A DNA stretch of 64,000 nt from Allantophomopsis cytisporea (Eukaryota > Ascomycota > Leotiomycetes > Phacidiales > Phacidiaceae): the NCBI GenBank assembly GCA_024752435.1, contig CP103025.1:2294001-2358000 (forward strand). The letters run 5' to 3'. Made by a program: the position numbers and the translations under genes. Position 1 is the stretch's first letter; every line of letters begins with the position of its first letter. The notes under the pieces are model-generated. The model worked only from the letters and a program-made list of their open reading frames with translations, ran no database searches and was not told the DNA's origin. Of this stretch, positions 36,632 through 47,764 are shown in pieces.

Positions 36632-38544
36632 TCAGATGAAAACACTTACATGAGCATGCCCACGACCGTAACCGTGACCGTGACCATAGTCATCACCCGG
36701 CTGCCTATGAAAAACCATATTCGAGACTATCCAGACGGCAGCACCAAGCAGAACCAGCGAGACAGCCAGGAATGCGTAGCTTATTTGGAGCGCATGTAAT
36801 GTGAGGTATGTGCCCTGGTAGGAGAGGCAGATTTCCTTCGCAAGGCTGACGGCCCAAACCGTAAAGGTAAGGGCAAGTACGACGCGGATACAAGGAGGAT
36901 GGAGGAGGGCGTGTGTGAAGTGGGGGTCGTGGAGGGGACAAGGGCGGGAGTGGCGGTGGTGATAGGGGCGAGACCGGGAATGTCTTTTGGTGTGGTTGTG
37001 GGTGTACCAATTACGCACCTGATTAGCGGTGTGCTGATTTTGGTGGAAGTAGTTGGGCATGGTTTGGCTGCCGTAGAATGACTGGCCAAAGGAGCTCATA
37101 TTGTTGTTATTGTTGTTGCTGAGTTGGAAAGGGGAATCTTGCCACAAGCCTTGATTTTGTCCCGGGCCGTCTATGGACACCGAAGCGGAGAGAGGATAGT
37201 TCGACAAAGAGCTAGTATCCGAACCGTAGACGTATACCAAGAGAGAAGTATCACTGCAATAACGGCAAAAATCATCTTTGTGCTGTGAGAAGGTTTCGCA
37301 CTGTGAGCAGACCAGACGCTCAGGCTTGAATATTGTCTGGAAAGATGGCTGATGATATTGCCTGAAATGGTCGTGTAGGCGACTGATGTCATTGAATGTG
37401 TCGAGACATTCAACGACCGAGCATGTATAATTATACCCGTTGCCATATTCCCAGCGTGTTCCAATATGTACTTTGTTTTCGATGGGCTCTGTTGTAAAGT
37501 ACTCCATTTGCGGCAAAGGGTCCTCAAGTAAAGGCATATGTGATCCTAACGGTTGGGGGAACATCGAGTTATACACAGGTGTTGACGGCTCTTGGAAAGT
37601 GGGTTGTTGTGCTTGCTGGAACTGATCTGCCTGTCCAATTCCACCCAAAATTTCTTCGTCCACAAGATCATCGTCATTGACTACTTGTTGATATTCTGGG
37701 AATGGAGTATCTTCTTGCCAAGCAAATAAGGTCGGATCATTCATCGTTGCCAATCCAGTATGTGAGACCACCTCTTCTACCCGTATCTCAGGCAACCAGC
37801 TTCTAGGAGGGAATACATGATCGTTGGTATCAGTCATTGGGCTATATATGGGTGGCTCTGAAGAGGTGTTATGGCTTAAACCATGGCTCATTGGTGTTCC
37901 AACAAACGAGAAATCATGACCTGTTCCCGCAAGCCCTGGTGATAATGTGGGAGATGTCGTATCGGTGATTACGGATTCTGTATCGGGGAAGTTTTCCGTG
38001 ATCCTAAGGCTTTCAATATCATGGTGATCTAAAGAACACTACGCTCATGTTAGCCACATTCATCAGTAGGATTCTGACTGTGAACGCTTACTGTCACTTT
38101 TCTCCGCCTACAGTTCTGACACGCTCCGAGATGTCGAATAAGAGCCGCCTTCGCCTTAGTTTTATGATCTAGAGCCCTCTTCCTGCCACCATTTGAATAT
38201 CTATGTTCTTTTGACTTGTTATCGAATTTCAGAGTGGACATCATATGCGGCAAGGCTTGAATAGGCTCGTCACTTCTTACACGGCGATGAGGACTAAGAT
38301 GTTGTGCCGAAGACATAGAGATACGCCGACGACCATTTTGAGCTTTCTGGTCCGGAGATGGTGGGTTTGAAGGAGTTGTGCGAAGTGCCTTTTGATACTT
38401 GCGAAGCAAAAGAGCAGCTTGGGGCCGTTTCTCGTTGGGGATTGATTGCGGGGATGATGTAGATGAGTGACTGGATCTTCCTGAGACTGAGGGTGTAAAT
38501 GGTTGTCCAGATTCTCTTGGTGCAAGGAAGGCCAAAGACGACAT
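36632..38544 (-). CDS. zinc-finger protein with C-terminal membrane segments
   Basis: Two exons, 38544-38092 and 38038-36632, with a 53-nt intron, giving 619 residues. The N-terminal 130 residues are Ser/Pro-rich and basic. At the exon junction lies HLGACQNCRRRKVTC, a Cys-x2-Cys basic motif like the first half of a fungal Zn2Cys6 finger or the CxxCRxRKxxC module of other fungal regulators. A C2H2-type finger follows (CSVVECLDTF with RLHDHFRQYH), then a CSQC...CRYC ribbon. A His/Arg-rich linker precedes two hydrophobic segments near the C-terminus (LALTFTVWAV and AFLAVSLVLLGAAVWIV) and a short GHGHGYGRGHAH tail. The combination suggests a membrane-tethered DNA- or RNA-binding protein; tethering is inference. 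Confidence 0.82.
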
Positions 38545-39706
38545 GGCTCTTCAGTCAGCTTCGAGAGAAAATTGTAGATGCGATTCTGATTGTGGTCGTT
38601 GTTGGGGGTGGTCGTGAGTAAGAAGCCGTAAGAAGGCTAGCAGGCAACAGCACAGCCTTGCGGTGGGATATCGAACTTCAGCGATTGCTTCCTTCGTGGA
38701 ACTTTTGATGGCTGCTAGATTCTCGGAAGTTGAGATGATACAAGACAGACATGTACACCCATCCGTGTCGTTATTGAAGGAAAAGAAGATGAGGAGGAAG
38801 AAGAATCCTCAAGGTTAAAAGAAGTCGTGATATTTGGCTAGGCTGTGTACGCCCGGCGCACCCCACCCCACCGCAACGCAAATGAATCTGCTTGCATCAG
38901 CCGAATCATAAACGAGTAAACGTGCATGGATCTCAGTCGGGATCAAACAATAAAGGACGCGCGATGATTCAAAGTCGGAAGAATAAGGGTTATGATGATA
39001 TGAAAAGGAGTCAGTGCTGTGAGTATGATCGCAAATCGACTAGAAGTAGAAAGCAGAAAGAAACCCAAGATTGACAAAAGTGCACCTACGTATCGTTGTG
39101 TTGTGTTCCTTGTCATCGTGCGTGCCTATCGAACGAATGTACTGTACATACATAAATGCTCCCACGTACGCGAGTGGACTGTAATACTGCCCTCTCCAAA
39201 CCCAGGGTCAGCATATGCATAGTACGGAATTGCTGACGCAGAGTACAGAGTAAAAATGCCTCGGCTATTTTGGAGGTATTGTCGATCATTGAGGCGGACA
39301 TACAATCAGAATTGCAACCAATTGGGATCCGATTGACTCGATATGTGCATTGGCACGAGATTGATACTGTTTGGAAGGGGAGTGCTTCGCAGAATGTGAC
39401 CGTAATAGTGACCCCGCCACAAAGTGTATCAGTGTGAGTGGGGAAGAAGACCCACTCCAATAACGAAACCAGATGATGAGTTCACTGACGGACATCAACG
39501 AAAACATTTTCGCAGAGCCTCAATAGAGAAAAAACAGAAAAGATAAAATAGCAGAGCTGGAGTTGACAGCAGCAGGAGGATCATATAGATATAAAGTCGT
39601 TACAAAAGCAAAAAAAAAAGTTTGCTGTTACATCTGATGCAATGCCACTGATGATAACGGCCCAATTCATTGTACTCAAGCACTAAAGTAATTGCAAATA
39701 TTTAGT
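38545..39706. other. intergenic
   Basis: About 1.2 kb between two minus-strand genes: the promoter of the zinc-finger gene and the 3' flank of the ZGRF1-like gene. An A-rich run sits near 39608. Small frames only. Confidence 0.5.
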
Positions 39707-42700
39707 TCATCCACGGATAACCAAGTTGTTCGTAATCGATTTACCGTCATACCTCTCACGATGAGGCGGGTACCAATCGAACATGTCGAAAGCTTCAACA
39801 GTCCAGGCTCCTTTGGTGGCCACGTAGTCAGAAACAGGACGAAAATTTGGGTCTTTGGGCCTCTCCAGTGCGTTCACTGTTATGCGAGCAGGCACTGGAG
39901 GTGGCAACATAGCGCTGGCTGGGCCAACTATACTCTCAGGTGCTTTACCGGCTGCATCAGAACGTAGGGCTGCCTTACGCCCGCGTGTTGCAGGATTGGC
40001 AATCCTGATTGGTGGACTTGCTTTCTGTGCAGGTGCTTGAAGTAATTGAGGCTCTGTGGACATGGAGTGGGCTGACTTGCCTACCGTAATCCGGCTTGTA
40101 TTCGTATTCAGAATTCTCGCTAGTTCCAACGTGCTTCCAATCATCGGTGCTTCTTGACTTGTAATTTCAGGACCAGGTGTCTTTAGGGCCAATGATTCTT
40201 GTGTGTCCAACATCTTGGGATGCATACTCGCAGGCGGAGGCTTAGTATTTGAAGGGACCTCCATGAGTGGTAGATTTTGTGACGATTCAGCCTTGGGCTC
40301 TTTAGGCTCTTCAACAGCAATATCCTTAAACAGATTGAAGATGGGTGTGTTGACCACGCCCATAGGCTCAAGTAGATGTTTTCTAGCCTCGACGTCCTGT
40401 GTGTCTATAGTGCTTCGCTCTGGAGACACGGGTTGAGCCTCATTTTGAATTTGACTGGTATTTGACCTTTCATTGTTGACTGAGGTCTGCTGTGGCTGAG
40501 TAAACTGACTTTCGTCCTGTACTATTCCTTTGTCTATGACCGCTGGCATTGGAGTCTTATGGACACCATCTTGATATCTGTCTCCTGTAGTAGAAGCCTC
40601 TTCAGCGTCGGTGCTCTTACTTCGAGGTGTAGTCATATCATTGGCTGAAAGAATATGAGTTTGCCAAAATTTAGTAGGCGACTTCGCAAGTTTCTCCAAT
40701 TCCAGCGGCAAGGAATCATCAATAGGTGACGAGAGCTCTCCAACGACAACTTCCACTGGTGATGTTCTCGATGAGCCTATAGACACAGCATCCGAATGCA
40801 GTCCAATGTCTTCAGCTTCCCCAGTCCGGACATCTTGAACATTCTTTGACATATTTCTGGTTAACAACGAATCAACAGCATGATAATACATACTTTTCTC
40901 CTTCTCTGGTTCGTTGTTAATCGTTGCGGAAGCCTCATGTTCTATGACCTCGTTCATCGTATTTCTCTCAGCTTTCTTACTTACCTGACCCTCACAAGCA
41001 TCAACCCGCACTGGAGGCGTCTTCTGGAGAGTACACTCCGTCTCCTCAGACCCATCATAAGTTACTGGACAAGCATCAGCTTCTCCATCCTCCCCCTCGT
41101 CCTCCAGTTCCTTTATCTCCTCTTCCTTCTCTTTTCCTTTTCCTTCTTCTTTCTCTTCCTTATCCTCCTTCTCCCCCCACTCACATCGCGACGCCCTTCG
41201 AGCATCACCCACTAGCGCAGGAGCCCGTCTCAAAGGCTTATTCATAAGCATAAGTTTATTCCTCGTCGGTCGGGTTTTGATCCGCAGGGTGCTAAAAACC
41301 TGTTTTCGATGGGAGTCTGTCTCCCTAGTTCCAGGTTCACGGTTCACAACCGGTGTTTGCAGAGAATTTTCTTGGGTGTCTTTCTTCCGCTTCGCTCGAG
41401 GCTTCTGCTTTGCATGATCTGGTTCTACTTCTGACTCGGTATCTAGGATTATTGCCTGAGCATCAGGTGTTGGTTTCTTTTTCCGTTTTGTACGAAGCTG
41501 GACGGTGGTGATGGGTTCTGTATCTAAGTCATGGGTGGAAATGGGAGAGGTTCTGATTGCAGTACTTTTCTTCTGCTTCCTAGCTATAGAAACAAGCTCA
41601 GCTGGTGGAGAAATAGCTGCATGTCTTTCGGTTCTGATCTTTCTCTGTTGCCCAGATTCCATATTCTCCACAGCCCCTTTGTCTGATTGAGGAGCTGAAG
41701 GTTCTGTAACTGTATGTTTCTTCTGTTTTTGGACCTTCGCAAGTGGAGATGGTTGGGTGTTAAAATGTTCAACATCGATGAAGCCCTCTCCTGCTTGAAG
41801 TGCATCTAATTGCGAGGGTTCAGGGACTGCAACTTGATTATTGGGCTTTTGCCGAGAGGGAGTTGAAATCGTAGGGGCGACCCTCAATGAAGAGAGCTTT
41901 GAGAAAACAAGCGCAGCACCCGTCAAACTTCCAGCGTATGTACTTCGTTCGGATTTGTCGGTTCTGGCTTTCTTTATAGGCCGATCTGACCTTTCTTTTG
42001 TAGGTGCCTCTCGTTGTAGACGTTCGATCGGTCTGATTATGTCCCTTCTTGGAGGAACATCATCGCCTGTCAAATCGATGCTTCCATTCTGAGAGGTCTT
42101 CGTGCGCAACCAAGACGAAGACACGCTACTCGGTGGCCTTGAAAGCGTCAGTGTTGCGCCAGTGAGATTCTGAGCATATCCACCTTTGCTGGGAGGTGAA
42201 TTTGGTTTTCTGCGCTTGGCCGGCTGCTCAACTGTAGCTGGTGCTACGGCCACTGATACAGCAACCTGCCTCGCACGCTGTCTGTCCTCGAACGGCGACG
42301 TAGTCGGCACCGAAGCTCGTCCATAATGCCCCGTCGGCGTTCCTAGCAATGTGCTCAATGCCCTCGATCGTGGCTGGGGTAAATTTACCATAGAAGAGTC
42401 CTTAGATGTCCTCGTGACAGCAGGTGTGCGTATTGGCGACGAACGTTGTGCTCGAGCCTCCCTTCTCCCTTCCTTTTCTTTCACCCGCTTATCGAGCAAC
42501 TCGGTGAGATCCTGCTCTCGACGACCCACACATTCTGCGACTTGCACGAGATGGTTGGTTCGCTCTGTCTGGAACTCTTCGCCTTCCTCGAGATCATAGT
42601 CCTCACGCCAGTGAGTATCGCCGATGAAGTTGGATCGTTCGTCGTATATCATCACCCTCTTGTTGAAAGTGTGGTATTTTAGACGTCCATCAAACCATTT

Positions 42701-42817
42701 TTTCTGCTTCTTACGGATATCAGGAGTATAGAGGCAGAGAAACTCCAGGACTGTGGCGGAAGATTGTATCCCAGGCAACACCGTGGAAGCCTGGGAGCGT
42801 CCAAGTTGGGTCGTCAT
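39707..42817 (-). CDS. ZGRF1/Mte1-like protein with N-terminal DUF2439 domain
   Basis: One uninterrupted exon of 1036 codons. Residues 22-115 form the DUF2439 domain of human ZGRF1 and yeast Mte1 (TVLEFLCLYTPDIRKKQKKW, LKYHTFNKRVMIYDE). Mte1 works with the Mph1/FANCM helicase in D-loop processing and telomere maintenance, so a role in recombination repair in the nucleus is likely by family. The rest is long, charged and disordered. It includes two copies of YAxxLTGAxLxxS (residues 214-226 and 294-306), SIDLTGDD (a SUMO-interaction-like motif near 246), many KKRK clusters, and a conserved end GAWTVEAFDMFDW. There is no helicase domain here, unlike vertebrate ZGRF1. Codon bias and Pro/Ser content are typical of such regulators. 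Confidence 0.87.
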   Translation of the reverse strand: MTTQLGRSQASTVLPGIQSSATVLEFLCLYTPDIRKKQKKWFDGRLKYHTFNKRVMIYDERSNFIGDTHWREDYDLEEGEEFQTERTNHLVQVAECVGRREQDLTELLDKRVKEKEGRREARAQRSSPIRTPAVTRTSKDSSMVNLPQPRSRALSTLLGTPTGHYGRASVPTTSPFEDRQRARQVAVSVAVAPATVEQPAKRRKPNSPPSKGGYAQNLTGATLTLSRPPSSVSSSWLRTKTSQNGSIDLTGDDVPPRRDIIRPIERLQREAPTKERSDRPIKKARTDKSERSTYAGSLTGAALVFSKLSSLRVAPTISTPSRQKPNNQVAVPEPSQLDALQAGEGFIDVEHFNTQPSPLAKVQKQKKHTVTEPSAPQSDKGAVENMESGQQRKIRTERHAAISPPAELVSIARKQKKSTAIRTSPISTHDLDTEPITTVQLRTKRKKKPTPDAQAIILDTESEVEPDHAKQKPRAKRKKDTQENSLQTPVVNREPGTRETDSHRKQVFSTLRIKTRPTRNKLMLMNKPLRRAPALVGDARRASRCEWGEKEDKEEKEEGKGKEKEEEIKELEDEGEDGEADACPVTYDGSEETECTLQKTPPVRVDACEGQVSKKAERNTMNEVIEHEASATINNEPEKEKSMYYHAVDSLLTRNMSKNVQDVRTGEAEDIGLHSDAVSIGSSRTSPVEVVVGELSSPIDDSLPLELEKLAKSPTKFWQTHILSANDMTTPRSKSTDAEEASTTGDRYQDGVHKTPMPAVIDKGIVQDESQFTQPQQTSVNNERSNTSQIQNEAQPVSPERSTIDTQDVEARKHLLEPMGVVNTPIFNLFKDIAVEEPKEPKAESSQNLPLMEVPSNTKPPPASMHPKMLDTQESLALKTPGPEITSQEAPMIGSTLELARILNTNTSRITVGKSAHSMSTEPQLLQAPAQKASPPIRIANPATRGRKAALRSDAAGKAPESIVGPASAMLPPPVPARITVNALERPKDPNFRPVSDYVATKGAWTVEAFDMFDWYPPHRERYDGKSITNNLVIRG

Positions 42818-44397
42818 CGAAGGACAACTTGAAGCATGTCGAAGAAAGGTGAGCTCGTATAAGTAAGGCGAATATCGTGCCTATCTAACAACAATGGTCA
42901 TCTGCCTGTTTATGTGTGGCGTTTCTTGAGTCACTAGAAGGCAGATGTCTTGAACAAACGCGCCTCGGTGATGAGCATGGAGATTGTGACGGGTGAGACG
43001 CGATTTCGATTGGGAGGCGTCAGGGAGATACGCGGTATCACATGATGATGATGCAACGGGGGGCCTTTCTCTCTTTACCTAGGTACCTTTGGTGTCGGGT
43101 GTCACAATAGTAATAATCCCTCGCGTTCGCCCGGTGCTCCGTGGTCACTGGCCGGAGCTAGAATCACAACAGGTTCTAGTTGCTCATTCACACTCTCGGG
43201 ACTGTACCGTAAATGGAGTAACCTTATTTCACTGGCACGTATTTTTAGCAGGAAATCAATATCCCGATGAGACTTTGAAAAGGAGTTATTTTACTTGATT
43301 TTATTTTGATTTATTTGTATTTTCAATAGTACTTATCCAGCAGAGTAGCTTACGGAGGATATTCTCCGTCATTGGCCAATGAATGACTATGTTATGTTAA
43401 TGATTCTGACTTACTTTATAAATATACACTACGTACTGTAGGAATGAGAAAGTGGTGTGTCATCTTCCGTCGTAACCCTTAATAAGATAAAATGGCTCAC
43501 TCATACGTAGGGAAGTCTTTCATATGTACTGTATTGTACGGCACTGTGTACATAGTAGTAGCCAAGGCCGTCAGTCACGGAAACGTGAGTGGAGTGTCAC
43601 TGTTCGAAGCTGTTAGGCTGACGACTGACATGCTGATCCCTTGATGCAAGATGGAAGAAGGATCGCCATTTGCTATGGATAAGGTCCGACAGGGCGTGCA
43701 TCACTTCAACAACCGTACACTGGCATTTCCACCCCCCCACAGTCTCTCGTTTCAGAGCATCATCCTTCTGAAAATATCAGACTGGTAGACTTCACTGCGT
43801 ACATAAGATCCCCAGTCCAAATCTACGGATGAACTACTCTGTAACGGATTCAGATGGCTATTGCTCAAGGATAAATCAATGAGTGACTCAATGTTGACAT
43901 GATTGATTACCGACCCCATACGCATTCTCTCCGTCCTCTACTCTACCTAGTATCTCATAAAGTACTAGGTAGTTAGGTAGGTAGGTATGTACTGTAGAAC
44001 ACGGATGATTGCCGGGATACCTTACCTACCTTATTACGGGCCAGCGTCGCTTATGCTAAAGCTGAATTCCATGGCCGCAGGACAGTCAGTCATATGTCCA
44101 ATCCACGTAAAAGTTGGCAAGGCTTCCCATGAGATAGCCATACAACTACGACTTTCTTTCTTCTTTCGTCTTTCTTTTCAGACATTCTTTCCATTCCGTT
44201 TTCTGTCGAACATCCCGTATACTATACCACAGCTTACTGACATTTCTGAAGAACCTCCTTCTCTGTCGGATCTGCCTGTGTCACTCGTTTTGAAGGGGCT
44301 TTCATTTCTACATCCGATACCTCTCCAGATATCTGCGTTGATTCGACAGCCCCCGCTTGTAGAGTTGTATTGCGATCGCTCCTAACCACCACCCATC
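42818..44397. other. divergent intergenic region
   Basis: About 1.6 kb between the ZGRF1-like gene (minus) and the BAR-SH3 gene (plus), and so the promoter of both. A short GGTA iteration occurs at about 43965-43990 and CCTAGGTACC-type words near 43078. A CT-rich stretch (44150-44200) precedes the plus-strand gene, a common fungal promoter feature. No gene is supported. Confidence 0.5.
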
Positions 44398-45963
44398 ATG
44401 ACGACCATCTCCAGACAATTCGGAAGACTCACCGTCAAAGGTCCTGGAGAAAATGCCAAAGTTTCCGTATTGTTGGCCGATTTCGAGAATGCGGATAAAA
44501 TGCTCACAAAGGTAGATAATCCCCCTTGGTGAAGCCACGTTGAGAACTCTCTCTCCACGCAATCATGCTAATGTGTTATAGGTTTTGGACTCCACCAAAA
44601 CATGGCGCGACTCCTGGACCTCGATTATTGCCATCCAACTGGGCATCGTGACGGCTTTCGAAGAACTGTACGCTCCAATTGCCGGTGCCAGCGAAACCTA
44701 TGAAAGTGAAAGAGAACCAGTTGAAACACCACGCGCTCAGATGGAAAGGACAAGTAAGCTGAGGGAATACTACGCTGAGCTCCGAACCGATTTATTAGAT
44801 GAGATAGCGCTGATCGATGCCCGCATCATCAAGCCGGCTATCGATGCTCAGGACTATATCAAACCTGTCAAGAAGACAATTAAGAAGAGAGAGAACAAGA
44901 AATTGGACTTTGAGAGATATCAAGATCGAGTTGGCAGTTTACAAAGGAAGCTGAGACGCTCTGATAGAGAGAACGCCAACCTAGCAAAGGCCGAGGTAGA
45001 TCTGGGTAGAGCCAGAGAAGTATGTATCCAGCATAGCTTCAACATTGAGATGTACTATTGCTAATGCTACTTTAGGAATTTCTAGTTGCTGATCAGCATC
45101 TGCGCGATACGCTCCCTCCACTTGTTGCAGCTGTATTTTCGATACTTCCGTACATCCTCGGTGGTTTAGTCGTTACTCAGAATTCGCTGGTCGCCCAATA
45201 TTACACAATATTACATGGCTACTGTGAAGAGGAAGGCTTCCCATCGCCCCCACCACCAATGGACGAGGTAATAGCAATATGGGACGCAGCATTTAAGCCC
45301 GCACAACAAGACCTCGAATCCTCCATGACCTGTGTGATTCGTGGCAAAGGAAGACATACAGCAATGTCCGCAAATGACGACAGCTACAACGGACGAAACG
45401 GCACATCCATTCGCTCACGTCCATCAGTCGGATCGATGAGAGCTCTACCTCCACCAACATCTCCAGTAGCACGGCCGATTAGCCAGGGCCAGCCTGGTCA
45501 ACAACGTATGATGCGCGTCCCATCCAATCAAAGCATGTCCCTGAGACCTGTCCGCACACCTGAGCCTCGCGGTCCCTCACCAGAACCAGAGCCCTCTCCG
45601 GGAAGACTCACTCCAGCTTCATCATTCGGAGCTCCAACACCACAATCTATGGTCTCGACATATTCCCCTGCAGGCCCAAACATGGACTACTTCTCTCGCG
45701 AACGCCAAGCTTCCTCCACATCCGTTTCATCAGCAACGATAGCCGGCAAGAAAAAGCCTCCTCCACCACCACCTAAGCGAGTTGCATCAAATGCGCATTA
45801 CGTGGTGGCAATATATGATTTCGAGGGACAGAGTGCGGAAGATCTATCTTTTAGAGAGGGCGATAAGATCTTGGTTATTAAGAAAACGCAGAGCACGGAT
45901 GATTGGTGGACTGGGGAGCTGAGGGGTAAGAAGGGAGCCTTCCCTGCGAATTATTGCCAGTAA
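44398..45963 (+). CDS. BAR-SH3 domain protein (Rvs167/amphiphysin-like)
   Basis: Three exons (44398-44511, 44582-45019, 45076-45963), all phase 0, 479 residues. BAR proteins bind and bend membranes and link endocytosis to actin. Residues 15-240 form a helical BAR domain (TKTWRDSWTSIIAIQLGI, EYYAELRTDLLDEIALIDARI, basic KPVKKTIKKREN). A Pro/Ser-rich linker follows, with polyproline PPPPPP just before the SH3 domain. The SH3 (about 425-479) shows ALYDF-type AIYDFEG, EDLSFREGDKI, DDWWTGE and the terminal PANYC. The N-terminus (TTISRQFGRLTVKGPGEN) differs from canonical Rvs167, so this may be the second BAR-SH3 paralogue of filamentous ascomycetes. Cortical or endocytic localisation is inferred. 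Confidence 0.9.
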
Positions 45964-46500
45964 AAGGCCATTGTTGGAGATGTTAGGACAGATTGCCAGT
46001 TGAGCTAGAATACAGATACCCGCGCTTCAAGCCGCATTTCAATATAGAGATTTTTCTTGCCCAGGTCTTTGTTAGATGGTGATTAATGCCATTTATGGTG
46101 GTTTTATTGATAACATAATTAACATGTGTGGGTATACAGTATAACTATATGATAAGCAAACGAAAAAGTATGACATATAGAAAACAGCTTTAGTTAGACA
46201 GTAAATAGAGTGTGGTCCCTGAACTTGTACCTGATACCATAATCCAAAAAAATAGTTACCAGTGGACGCCAATTGACGAATCGTAGAGCAAGAGCTAGGA
46301 TTTCACGTGCTCAGGTCATGCGGGTGGCGACCCCATTCTCCACTATGCTGCCTGACAAATCAGAAATGACAAAGGTGTACTAACACAGCCTCGTCAAAAT
46401 ATCTCCAAATCTACAACGCAAGGCTGTACTCCATCATCATCATCACCACCAATTCAACACCACAAACCACTTCAAGTCCATTACCATTACCACACAAGAA
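45964..46500. other. intergenic
   Basis: 3' flank of the BAR-SH3 gene and promoter of the Cwc24 gene. A CAT/CA-rich 5' leader (catcatcatcatcaccacca) lies about 65 bp before the next start. Nothing else. Confidence 0.45.
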
Positions 46501-47511
46501 ATGGACTCCACAGACGCCCCTGCCGATACAGCCGTAGCTGCAACAGCAGCAGCTCCATCCCTTTTCAAAAAGCGCACCGCAAAAGGCAAAACCAACCTCC
46601 GTAAACGCGCTGCTACACCACCAGCCGACTCCGACAGCGAATACAGTTCGTCGGAGGATGAATCCGGGCACAAGATCAAGCGACGCAAGCGCAACACTGG
46701 TGCAATAACAGCATCATCACTGGCGACAGGCGCCAAGGGCACAGAGCTGACAGCGACTGTATACGCGGCGTCACGGGAGGGGATCAGCAGCGCCAACGAC
46801 GCGACGAAAGCATCGAACTGGTACGACGAGAAGGCAACAGACGCGCTATCAGCCGCGAACCTACTGGGTAAGACGCGGAAGCTGGGCGAGGGCGAGGGCA
46901 ATTACAAGGGGCTTGCGAATAGCACGAGCTTCATCCAGAAGAACCCCGATGCGCCGAATCGCACGGTGGGGCCTGTGAAGGCGCCGACGAATATCCGCAC
47001 GATCACCGTGACGGATTTTGCGCCGGATGTGTGCAAGGACTACAAGCAGACGGGGTTCTGTGGCTTCGGCGATAGTTGTAAGTTCTTGCATGCGCGCGAG
47101 GACTATAAGCAGGGATGGCAGCTGGATAAGGAGTGGGAGAATGTCACGAAGGGCAAGAAGGTTTCGGGGACAAAGGTGGCGAGTGCGAATCGCGCCGAGG
47201 GAGAGGAGCCTGATAGTGATGAGGAGGACGCCATGCTTGAGAATATTCCATTTGCATGTGTCATCTGTCGCGAGAAATATAAGGAGCCAATTGTTACGCG
47301 GTGTGGCCATTATTTCTGTGAGAGTTGTGCGCTCAAGAGGTATAGGAAGGATCCTAGTTGCGCGGCCTGCGGGAGTGGCACGGGTGGCGTTTTCAATGTT
47401 GCGAAGGGCTTGAAGAAATTGCTGGAGAGGAAGAGGGAAAGGGCAAGGAAGAATAGAGAGAAGGCTATTGAGGCTGGGGAAGAGGTCAGCGATGAAGAAG
47501 AGGAAGAATGA
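46501..47511 (+). CDS. cwc24: pre-mRNA-splicing factor Cwc24 (CCCH + RING)
   Basis: Single exon, 336 residues, the usual size for fungal Cwc24 (human RNF113A). Cwc24 joins the spliceosome before the first catalytic step and shields the 5' splice site. A disordered acidic/basic N-terminus leads to the family block NTGAITASSLATG. The CCCH finger is C178-C187-C193-H197 in VCKDYKQTGFCGFGDSCKF. The RING is C253, C256, C268, H270, C273, C276, C287 and C290, starting FACVICREKY. A basic helix and an acidic tail end the protein. It is unusually GC-rich compared with its flanks. It converges on the ribonucleotide reductase gene with about 250 bp between stops. Confidence 0.95.
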   Translation: MDSTDAPADTAVAATAAAPSLFKKRTAKGKTNLRKRAATPPADSDSEYSSSEDESGHKIKRRKRNTGAITASSLATGAKGTELTATVYAASREGISSANDATKASNWYDEKATDALSAANLLGKTRKLGEGEGNYKGLANSTSFIQKNPDAPNRTVGPVKAPTNIRTITVTDFAPDVCKDYKQTGFCGFGDSCKFLHAREDYKQGWQLDKEWENVTKGKKVSGTKVASANRAEGEEPDSDEEDAMLENIPFACVICREKYKEPIVTRCGHYFCESCALKRYRKDPSCAACGSGTGGVFNVAKGLKKLLERKRERARKNREKAIEAGEEVSDEEEEE

Positions 47512-47764
47512 AGTAGATAACTGATTATCAATACATGGCAAATTCACAACTGCAATTAGTGTTCCTATGCATTCAAAAAGACACATGTACTTGAACTGAA
47601 AATATGCAAGTATGAATGATTCTAAGAACTATTGAAAATGACCATACAATCCTGAAACCAAAGGCGTATTACCTCCCAATCCAACATAACGTACCGAACG
47701 CCATAAAACTCTAACAACCATAAGCGTGAGCATGAAACATATATCCTTCGTATTGAGTTTTCGC

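Noticed and set aside
46861..47586. 241-codon minus-strand frame across Cwc24
   Set aside because: Cwc24 on the plus strand has complete CCCH and RING domains; the antisense frame is Leu/Arg-rich and featureless.
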